From positions 1 to 6,869 of the forward strand of contig JACIYD010000081.1 of assembly GCA_014360105.1 (NCBI GenBank): a stretch of DNA of 6,869 bases, read 5' to 3'. How positions within the stretch are numbered: the stretch's first letter is position 1; each line of letters opens with the position of its first letter. The position numbers and the translations under genes are program-made. The notes under the pieces are model-generated. The model did no database searches, was not told the DNA's origin, and worked only from the letters and a program-made list of their open reading frames with translations. This DNA is from Clostridia bacterium (GTDB lineage Bacteria; Bacillota; DSM-521; Neomoorellales; SLTJ01). This document shows, one piece after another, positions 1-5,359 of the stretch.

Positions 1-1
1 C

Positions 2-307
2 GTCATGGGAAGTTGTGGGATGGGTTGGTTTGGTCCCTACTTTGCCTTGATAGTAGAAAGTATTAGTAAGGAACATGCGGGATTTGCTAGCAGTATTGCA
101 TCTGCGATAAGCACTGCCGGGATGATTATTGGGGCGCCCCTTTTCGGTTATGTAGTTGACCTTAGCGGTTCGTATCGTATGGCCTTTCTTGTTGACGCTC
201 TGTGTCTTGGCGTAGCTACACTAATAGCTGTGTTTTCTTCCTTGATGTACCAAGGCATAATGGGCGAGGAGAATCGTTCTAGTGCTAGACAGGGATTCAG
301 GCCTTAG
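2..307 (+). CDS. MFS transporter, C-terminal fragment (5' end outside window)
   Basis: This is the 3' end of an integral membrane transporter. The reading frame is open to the left edge and stops at TAG 305-307, leaving about 101 residues. Three hydrophobic stretches are visible: a first one around WFGPYFALIVESI, a second rich in small residues (AGFASSIASAISTAGMIIGA), and a last one around FLVDALCLGVATLIAVF. Between the second and third is GAPLFGYVVDLSGSYR, the G-x-x-x-D-x-x-G-x-Y-R loop typical of the last helices of Major Facilitator Superfamily carriers. That suggests helices 10-12 of a 12-helix protein. The tail (EENRSSARQGFRP) is short, polar and presumably cytoplasmic. The substrate cannot be told from this part; an organic-acid or drug carrier is possible. 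It is separated from codY by 294 nt, so co-transcription is doubtful. Family is fairly sure, substrate unknown. Confidence 0.8.
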   Translation, partial: VMGSCGMGWFGPYFALIVESISKEHAGFASSIASAISTAGMIIGAPLFGYVVDLSGSYRMAFLVDALCLGVATLIAVFSSLMYQGIMGEENRSSARQGFRP

Positions 308-601
308 AAACCTCCTTGGAGATTGGGGAATAGGTGGCGTGAACCAAGGCTATAAAAACCCATGATATTTGATTGTTCATTGCATAAAAGCAGGTCATCT
401 AGATTTCCGGGCGATAATAGTTGGGCTTCTCGCCGAAAAAATTGTGAGGCCAAATGTTATCTAGTTGACCACGAAGAGGTTATCTAAGTCATAGTTTGCA
501 AAATTGGTGAAGATAGCATTAAAAGGCAAAAACGCATTGCTAGCGTGCAGCAAGGTTTGGTTCCCAAAACCGTTTCCCTTGTACTTGAGAGGTTAACCAA
601 C
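308..601. other. AT-rich intergenic region between the MFS gene and codY
   Basis: No credible coding frame was found here. The stretch is clearly more AT-rich than the codY-iorB genes; the line 361-420 is about 37% GC by count. It should carry the codY promoter. Candidates are a -35-like TTGACC at 465-470 with a poor CATAGT at 490-495 (19-nt spacer), and a -10-like GATAAT at 413-418 without a good -35. A short palindrome TTTGCAAA lies at 495-502. None of these is convincing alone. I saw no tRNA, no T-box core and no intrinsic terminator with a U-run. Confidence 0.4.
587..592 (+). promoter_or_regulatory. Ribosome binding site deciding the codY start
   Basis: GAGAGG sits 9 nt before the GTG at 602. 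No comparable purine run precedes the earlier in-frame GTG at 545. This site, together with homology of the N-terminus to known CodY proteins, fixes the start at 602. Confidence 0.65.
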
Positions 602-1459
602 GTGAAATCGCTGCTCGAAAAGACCCGTGACATTAACCGCAGGTTAGAGAAGAGCGCGGGTAACCCGGTGGACTTTAAGGAGATGGCCCGGGTGCTTTCG
701 GAAACCATCGGGGCCAACTGTTATCTTCTTAATCGCCAGGGTAAGATCCTCGGTTACGGGTTCATGGAAGGGTTTACCTGCCCCATCATGGAAGACATCG
801 TTTATCGCTCGGAGGAGTTCCCCGAGGACTACAACGAGCAGTTGCTGCGCATGGACCGCACCCATGCCAACTTCGGGCAGGTGGGTAACGCCTGCGTCTT
901 TCGCCCTGGCGGCGAGAAATGCCTGTTTACCGGCAAACTGGTGACGGTCGTCCCGGTGGTCGGCGGCGGGCAGCGGCTGGGCACCCTGGTCCTGGCCAAG
1001 TTTGATGTCGAGTTTACCGACGAAGACCTGATCCTGGCCGAATACGGCGCCACCGTCGTCGGCATGGAGTTGCTCCGCTCCAAGGCGGAAAAGATCGAGG
1101 AAGAGGCGCGCAAGCGGGCCGCCGTCCATGTGGCGCTGGGTACCCTGTCCTACTCGGAGCTGAATGCCGTGCAGCACATTCTTGCCGGGTTAGATGATGA
1201 CAGAAGCATCGTGGTCGCAAGCAGAATTGCCGAAAGGGCGGGGATCGGCAGGTCAGTCTTCGTCAATGCCCTGCGCAAGCTGGAGAGCGCCAGGTTGATC
1301 GAATGCAGGTCGCTGGGGAGGAGGGGTACCTTTATTCGGGTACTCAATGACAAGCTTTTGGACGAGTTAAGGATGCTGGAGGAAAGAGGCTGGTTGGCGG
1401 AAAACGGGGGCGAAGGATGGGCCGGTCCGCGTAGTCGTCTTATCGAAACCTTTTGGTAA
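602..1459 (+). CDS. codY: CodY-family GTP/effector-sensing transcriptional repressor
   Basis: CodY is a cytoplasmic dimeric DNA-binding protein of Bacillota. It senses GTP and, in many species, branched-chain amino acids, and controls nutrient-limitation genes. From the GTG at 602 the product is 285 aa. Its first residues (KSLLEKTRDINRRLEKSAG) align with the B. subtilis CodY N-terminus, whereas an upstream GTG at 545 would add 19 unmatched residues. The N-terminal GAF domain (~1-155) holds EEFPEDY (71-77), GGGQRLGT (121-128) and DLILAEYGATVVGME (142-156). A linker helix (IEEEARKRA) follows. The C-terminal winged helix (~204-250) contains ASRIAERAGIGRS, VNALRKLESA and RSLGRRGT, almost the CodY recognition helix. 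Oddities: four cysteines (40, 60, 98, 107), loss of the B. subtilis Arg61 equivalent (by-eye alignment gives Met63), a ~28-residue C-terminal extension ending IETFW, and a location beside ior genes rather than the usual codY neighbours. It could be the sole CodY or a paralogue. Confidence 0.93.
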   Translation: MKSLLEKTRDINRRLEKSAGNPVDFKEMARVLSETIGANCYLLNRQGKILGYGFMEGFTCPIMEDIVYRSEEFPEDYNEQLLRMDRTHANFGQVGNACVFRPGGEKCLFTGKLVTVVPVVGGGQRLGTLVLAKFDVEFTDEDLILAEYGATVVGMELLRSKAEKIEEEARKRAAVHVALGTLSYSELNAVQHILAGLDDDRSIVVASRIAERAGIGRSVFVNALRKLESARLIECRSLGRRGTFIRVLNDKLLDELRMLEERGWLAENGGEGWAGPRSRLIETFW

Positions 1460-1625
1460 GCTTAAGTGATGCCGATAAAACCCACAAGGAATCATGTCAA
1501 CACGCTTGGGAATCGATTTTTTTCGGGACTGGTAAGATCAATTTGACAAGAGTGGATCAGAGAATATTGCTAAAGGGACATAAGTTAGGCGATGACAGGC
1601 TGAAGGGTGAAAAGGGGGCACGTCA
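1460..1625 (+). promoter_or_regulatory. Leader between codY and the FrhB-like gene, with candidate promoter
   Basis: This 166-nt gap carries an exact TTGACA at 1543-1548. Sixteen nt downstream is TATTGC (1565-1570), which matches only three of six -10 positions. A start site near 1577 would leave an untranslated leader of about 50 nt before the ribosome binding site AAGGGGG (1612-1618). No stem with a U-run follows the codY stop, so read-through from codY is also possible. I could not find a good match to the CodY box AATTTTCWGAAAATT. The -35 is clear; the promoter as a whole is tentative. Confidence 0.35.
1612..1618 (+). promoter_or_regulatory. Ribosome binding site of the FrhB-like gene
   Basis: AAGGGGG lies 7 nt before ATG 1626, good spacing. 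It supports that start over any later one, since the ferredoxin cysteines begin only 19 residues into the protein. Confidence 0.6.
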
Positions 1626-2741
1626 ATGCCACCAAAAGGACCCCTACACCTCCAAAAAGAGGTTTTGCAGGTGGAGCAATGTACCGGTTGCGGTCTTTGC
1701 GCCGGGCTTTGCCCCTATTTTAACGTGGTCGACGAACGCGTTGCACTTACTTCTACCTGCGGGCTCTCTGAGGGGCTCTGTTATGAAGTGTGCCCGCGCA
1801 CACCGACCGATTGGGAGCTAATAGATCGCACTGTGTTCGGCGCCCCGCGCCAGGACCATGTGCTGGGGCACTGGCAAGGCCTTTACTACGCACGCGCCGG
1901 GGAGGCCGCACCTGCGATAGAAGGAAAGCAGTACGGCGGTACGGTAACCGCCCTTGTTGCCTTTGCTTTGACACAGGGTCTGGCGCACGGAGCGCTGCTC
2001 ACCAGCGGGTTACCAGGTGATTTCCCGGTACCAGTGCTGGCACGTACGATGGACGAGGTACTGGCGGCGGCCGGTTCCAAGTATAGTGCGACACCGACGC
2101 TCCAGGCGCTCGTTGGCGCCATGAGAGACGGACTGGGGTCAATGGTGGTAGTGGGCAGGCCCTGCCAGGTGCTGGCGGTGCGCAAGCTACAGAGTGTTAA
2201 GCGCCGTACACCGGTGACTAATTTGACCGCAGGCACAAAACTTTTCCTCCTTGGGCTTTTCTGCTTCTGGGCTCTCTCGTCTGCCTTCTATGAGCGATTC
2301 TTGCCGTCCAAGCTGAATCCCTTGGAAGTTACCAGGTTGGATCTTCCCCCGTATGAACTGGTGGTGAGTACCCCGAAGGGTGAGCTCAGGCTACCCGTAG
2401 ACGAGCTGCGGCCACTCATCCGTCCAGCCTGTGAGGTATGTTTTGATCCGACGGCGGAATTTGCCGATCTGACCGTGGGCTCCACCGAGGATGACCCGCG
2501 CTGGAACACCCTCTTGGCGCGCAGCGCACTTGGTAGCGAGCTTCTAGAAGCGGCCACGGCTGCCGGGTGGCTGGAGGTTCGGCCTTATCCGGCCGATCGG
2601 GTGCACCTTTTGCGCGAGGCGGTGGCCCGCAAGAAAAGGCGTGTGGTAACCGGTCCGGCGGGCCCACCCCCCTATTTGTTCTTGCAGGAAGCCTACCACC
2701 GTGGGGTGGTTGCGGCCGAGGAGGAATCCGGATGCAGCTGA
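1626..2741 (+). CDS. FrhB/FdhB-like iron-sulfur flavoprotein (coenzyme F420 hydrogenase/dehydrogenase beta-subunit family)
   Basis: The family contains FAD and [4Fe-4S] subunits that pass electrons between ferredoxin-type clusters and a second acceptor (F420 in methanogens, other acceptors elsewhere). The 371-aa product begins with a ferredoxin motif CTGCGLCAGLCP (Cys19, 22, 25, 29). A looser set follows at Cys45, 52 and 56 (C-x6-C-x3-C-P). The FrhB_FdhB core then shows GLYYAR (85-90), YGGTVTAL (103-110), GSKYSATPT (150-158), VVGRPCQ (175-181), GLFCFW (210-215) and CEVCFDPTAEFADLTVG (269-285), all characteristic of the family. The protein is soluble, with no signal peptide. Its stop codon lies inside iorA (10-nt overlap), which implies translational coupling and a partnership with IorAB, likely as an electron exit or entry module. 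The incomplete second cysteine set suggests one standard cluster and a possible unusual second. F420 is not expected in most Bacillota, so the acceptor is unknown. Confidence 0.85.
   Translation: MPPKGPLHLQKEVLQVEQCTGCGLCAGLCPYFNVVDERVALTSTCGLSEGLCYEVCPRTPTDWELIDRTVFGAPRQDHVLGHWQGLYYARAGEAAPAIEGKQYGGTVTALVAFALTQGLAHGALLTSGLPGDFPVPVLARTMDEVLAAAGSKYSATPTLQALVGAMRDGLGSMVVVGRPCQVLAVRKLQSVKRRTPVTNLTAGTKLFLLGLFCFWALSSAFYERFLPSKLNPLEVTRLDLPPYELVVSTPKGELRLPVDELRPLIRPACEVCFDPTAEFADLTVGSTEDDPRWNTLLARSALGSELLEAATAAGWLEVRPYPADRVHLLREAVARKKRRVVTGPAGPPPYLFLQEAYHRGVVAAEEESGCS
2719..2724 (+). promoter_or_regulatory. Ribosome binding site deciding the iorA start
   Basis: A perfect AGGAGG inside the end of the preceding gene lies 7 nt before ATG 2732. 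The next in-frame ATG (2744) would be 19 nt away. The in-frame start far upstream at 2567 has no such site and would overlap the FrhB-like gene by 175 nt. Confidence 0.75.
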
Positions 2742-4642
2742 ACATGGACCGTCCTGGGGTAACCATCTTCTTACAAGGCAACGCAGCCTTGGCGCGCGGG
2801 GCACTCGAGGCAGGGGTGGATTACGCCACCTCCTATCCCGGTTCACCGACGGTGGAAATTCTTGAACTGCTGGCTCAGGTAGCGCGGCAGTGTGGCTTCT
2901 ACGCCGAATGGTCAGTCAACGAAAAAGTAGCTGTGGAGGGCGCGGCCGCAGCCTCGCTCGCCGGCCTGCGCGCGCTGGCCATAACCAAAGCGGACGGGTT
3001 GAACGTCGCGCTTGATTTTCTTACCTGCCTTGGTCTGACGGGCGTGCGGGGTGGCCTGGTGCTTGTGGTCGGCGACGACCCCTCGGGCCATTCCAGTGTC
3101 AAGGAGGAAGATACGCGTTTTCTAGCGCGGGTGGCCCACCTGCCAGTGCTCGAGCCCACTACACCCCAGGAGGCAAAAGAAATGGTGGGAGTGGCTTTTC
3201 GGCTGTCAGAGCATCTGGCCCAGCCCGTGGTGCTGCGGACGGTCACGCGCATTTGCCATGCGGGCGGCAATGTCACCCTAGGACCCTTGCCGCAGGAGCG
3301 GCGCCGGCCCTCGTTGGGTACAGAAGACCGGTTTATTTGCGTTCCCCGACAACACCTACAGCAGGAACAAAAGCTGCGGGAAGCCGCCAAGCTGGCGGAA
3401 GCGTGGAACCTGGTCTCCTACGAGGGCCCAGCCAAGGCAGAAACACTGATAGTGGCGAGTGGCCCCGGACTACTGTACGCGCGGGAGGCCGTAAAGCGGT
3501 TGCAGCGTCAGGACCAAGTGGGCCTGGTGGGCCTGAAGATGGTTTGGCCACTTCCAGAGACGGTACTGCAACGCTATTTACAGGTGGCCCGGCGCGTTTT
3601 GGTCGTCGAGGAGATCGAACCGTTTATCGAGGAGCAAATTGCAGCACTAATCGGCCGCAACGCAGGGGAATGGCCGCTGTTGCGGCTTTACGGCCGGAAA
3701 GACAACACGATCGCCGGGAGCTTTGGCGGAGGATGCGGTGAGCTAACGCCCGACCTTGTAAGAGCAGCGCTCACTACGATCTTGGGGTTATCGGCGCCCG
3801 AAGAGACGGGTTTTAGGACCGAGTTTAGGCCTCCGGAGCGCGAACTTGCATTTTGTGCCGGTTGCCCGCACCGGGCCTCCTTCTGGGCGCTCCAAAGTGC
3901 CATAGCGCTAGACGGACGTCGGGCGGTCGTCCTGGGCGACATCGGTTGCTATACGCTCGGCCGCGGCCGCAGCGGCTACCGCGTGCTTCACACCGTGCAC
4001 GCCATGGGCTCGGGCCTTGGCCTCGCCAGTGGTTTTGGCAAGCTAAAGGAGTGGAACTGGGAGCGGCCCACGGTAGCCGTCTTGGGGGATTCGACCTTTT
4101 ATCATGCCGCCCTTCCCGCCCTCATCAATGCGCTCTATAACCGATCCGATCTGCTGCTGGTGATCTTCGACAACGAAACCACCGCCATGACCGGGCACCA
4201 GCCGCACCCAGGCCGGGAGGTTGATGCCCGGGGCGAACCCGCCAAGCCGGTCTCCCTGGAACAGATCCTCCACGGCCTAGGCGTGCCCCTAAAGATCCAG
4301 GATCCTTACGACGTGCGCTCCAGCATGCGGGCCATCTACCGGGCGTTGAAAGAGGAGGACGTACGCGCCCTCATCCTACGGGGTCCTTGCGCACTGCTGC
4401 GAGACCGCAAGCTTGCCCAACTACGCACGTACGTGGATCAGATGCGTTGCTTAGGCGAAGGGTGTGGTTGCAACGTCTTTTGTAGCCGGGTATGGGCATG
4501 CCCGGCCAATCGGTGGGATGGACTCAGGGGAAAAGCCTATATCGACGAAACCTTATGCACAGGCTGCGGCGCCTGTGCCCAGCTTTGCCCGGCAGGGGCC
4601 ATCCGGACAGAAGGTGGTGAGGCGCCTTGGCGCGAAGGCTAG
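2732..4642 (+). CDS. iorA: Indolepyruvate:ferredoxin oxidoreductase, alpha subunit (TPP and Fe-S)
   Basis: IorA with IorB oxidatively decarboxylates aryl pyruvates (indolepyruvate, phenylpyruvate, hydroxyphenylpyruvate; sometimes branched 2-oxoacids) to the acyl-CoA plus CO2, reducing ferredoxin in the cytoplasm. The 636-aa product has the normal IorA length and order. The N-terminal pyrimidine-binding domain carries NAALARGALEAG (17-28), YPGSPT (35-40) and a VNEKVAVEGA segment (62-71). A middle domain includes SGPGLLYARE (243-252). The TPP-binding domain holds FCAGCPHR (374-381), GDIGCYTLG (402-410), HAMGSGLGLASG (423-434) and the GDS...N motif (452-454 to Asn481, then ETTAMTGHQ). The C-terminal ferredoxin domain ends with CTGCGACAQLCPAGAI (Cys609, 612, 615, 619). 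The preceding cluster spacing is unusual: Cys573, 578, 580, 584, 590. It overlaps both neighbours, 10 nt with the FrhB-like gene and 16 nt with iorB, so the three are almost certainly made together. Substrate within the aryl/branched range is not determinable here. Confidence 0.95.
   Translation: MQLNMDRPGVTIFLQGNAALARGALEAGVDYATSYPGSPTVEILELLAQVARQCGFYAEWSVNEKVAVEGAAAASLAGLRALAITKADGLNVALDFLTCLGLTGVRGGLVLVVGDDPSGHSSVKEEDTRFLARVAHLPVLEPTTPQEAKEMVGVAFRLSEHLAQPVVLRTVTRICHAGGNVTLGPLPQERRRPSLGTEDRFICVPRQHLQQEQKLREAAKLAEAWNLVSYEGPAKAETLIVASGPGLLYAREAVKRLQRQDQVGLVGLKMVWPLPETVLQRYLQVARRVLVVEEIEPFIEEQIAALIGRNAGEWPLLRLYGRKDNTIAGSFGGGCGELTPDLVRAALTTILGLSAPEETGFRTEFRPPERELAFCAGCPHRASFWALQSAIALDGRRAVVLGDIGCYTLGRGRSGYRVLHTVHAMGSGLGLASGFGKLKEWNWERPTVAVLGDSTFYHAALPALINALYNRSDLLLVIFDNETTAMTGHQPHPGREVDARGEPAKPVSLEQILHGLGVPLKIQDPYDVRSSMRAIYRALKEEDVRALILRGPCALLRDRKLAQLRTYVDQMRCLGEGCGCNVFCSRVWACPANRWDGLRGKAYIDETLCTGCGACAQLCPAGAIRTEGGEAPWREG
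4616..4622 (+). promoter_or_regulatory. Ribosome binding site of iorB
   Basis: GGTGAGG lies within the end of iorA, only 4 nt before TTG 4627. An in-frame TGA at 4618-4620 rules out any earlier start. The short spacing suggests that re-initiation after iorA helps translation. Confidence 0.45.
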
Positions 4643-5301
4643 AGGCTGAGCCGCTGAATATCTTACTTACCGGCGTGGGTGGCCAGGGAAACGTGCTTGC
4701 CGCCCGTGTTATCGCCATGGCCTCGGTGGCCAGTGGGTACCAAGTAGCGGTAGGGGAAACTTTTGGCGCAAGCCAGCGGGGCGGTACAGTGGCCAGTCAC
4801 GTGCGCCTTGCGCTAAAAGACCGCTACGGGCCACTTATTCCCCGGGGCGAGGCGCACGTTATTGTCGGCTTCGAACCCCTAGAGGCCTGCCGTGCCCTTT
4901 TAGCGTATGGAAATATTAACACCTACGTCCTAGCCAACTGGCGCCCCCTTCCTCCCGTCAGCGTCCTGCAGGGCGAGGAAGAGTACCCGGCGCTAGCGGA
5001 CCTAGAGCGCTTCCTCTTGGAGCACACAGGCGGTCTCTTGGTTCTTGACGCCACGGCCCGGGCGCAAGAATTGGGTAGCGCTGCGGCGACGAACATGGTT
5101 CTTACCGGCGCGCTGGTTGCCAGCGGCCTGTTGCCCTTGGACCCGCAGGCACTTGACCAAGTACTCAAAGAGCTGTTTACTGACGCCGTCTTAGAGCTCA
5201 ACAGGAAGGCCCTTGCCGCAGGTATGGCTGTGTGGGAACAAAGCACCCCACAACAAATTTGGCTAGGCTGCAGCCCCAACAAGGACTCGGCAACCAGGTA
5301 G
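4627..5301 (+). CDS. iorB: Indolepyruvate:ferredoxin oxidoreductase, beta subunit
   Basis: This is the gamma-type (2-oxoacid:acceptor oxidoreductase, catalytic domain) partner of IorA. It completes the active site and contacts CoA. The product is 224 aa, slightly longer than the usual ~190-200. Residues 10-25 read LNILLTGVGGQGNVLA, the glycine-rich strand-loop-helix of the family. GETFGASQRGG (43-53) is the conserved loop shared with pyruvate:ferredoxin oxidoreductase gamma subunits. EAHVIVGFEPLEACR (75-89) and ATNMVLTGALVASGLLPL (154-171) are also typical. The start is TTG at 4627, the only standard start between the preceding in-frame stop and the glycine-rich motif; a GTG at 4675 would cut that motif. 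A CTG at 4654 after TAGAGG is a less likely alternative giving a more usual N-terminus. It overlaps iorA by 16 nt, and the acyl-CoA dehydrogenase follows after 58 nt with no terminator seen. Confidence 0.93.
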   Translation: MARRLEAEPLNILLTGVGGQGNVLAARVIAMASVASGYQVAVGETFGASQRGGTVASHVRLALKDRYGPLIPRGEAHVIVGFEPLEACRALLAYGNINTYVLANWRPLPPVSVLQGEEEYPALADLERFLLEHTGGLLVLDATARAQELGSAAATNMVLTGALVASGLLPLDPQALDQVLKELFTDAVLELNRKALAAGMAVWEQSTPQQIWLGCSPNKDSATR

Positions 5302-5342
5302 AACATCCTAGTAGTAAATGGCAAACTTCCAATACGAGTCGG

Positions 5343-5348
5343 AAGGAG
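5343..5348 (+). promoter_or_regulatory. Ribosome binding site of the acyl-CoA dehydrogenase
   Basis: AAGGAG lies 11 nt before ATG 5360 and 5 nt before an in-frame GTG at 5354. It rules out the earlier in-frame ATG at 5318, which lacks a site. ATG 5360 is preferred, but GTG 5354 would add only two residues. Confidence 0.55.
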
Positions 5349-5359
5349 TGTTTGTGGCC

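Noticed and set aside
314..349. CCTTGG / CCAAGG inverted pair after the MFS gene as a terminator
   Set aside because: Only 6 bp of stem with a 24-nt loop and no following U-run (the next bases are CTATAAAAACC).
486..505. Possible CodY box around the TTTGCAAA palindrome; also the T-rich run near 1517-1524
   Set aside because: Best alignments to AATTTTCWGAAAATT give about 9 and 7 of 15 matches, too weak to call.
545..601. Upstream GTG start giving a 304-residue CodY
   Set aside because: The extra 19 residues match nothing in CodY N-termini and no ribosome binding site precedes 545; GAGAGG before 602 fits.
644..1177. 177-residue antisense frame within codY
   Set aside because: Long antisense frames are expected in GC-rich genes; the + strand frame is clearly CodY and the antisense product has no motif or good start site.
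1460..1625. T-box or other riboswitch controlling the ior unit
   Set aside because: No T-box core sequence, no terminator/antiterminator pair and only 166 nt available.
1453..1821. 122-residue frame spanning the codY end and the FrhB-like gene
   Set aside because: It overlaps the well-supported FrhB-like gene in another frame and shows no recognisable motif.
2567..2731. In-frame N-terminal extension of IorA
   Set aside because: It would overlap the conserved FrhB-like gene by 175 nt and reads as low-complexity Gly/Arg/Pro; AGGAGG places the start at 2732.
5318..5359. ATG at 5318 as the start of the acyl-CoA dehydrogenase
   Set aside because: No ribosome binding site before it, and the residues it would add precede the MEVFPWW start without family similarity; AAGGAG points to 5354/5360.
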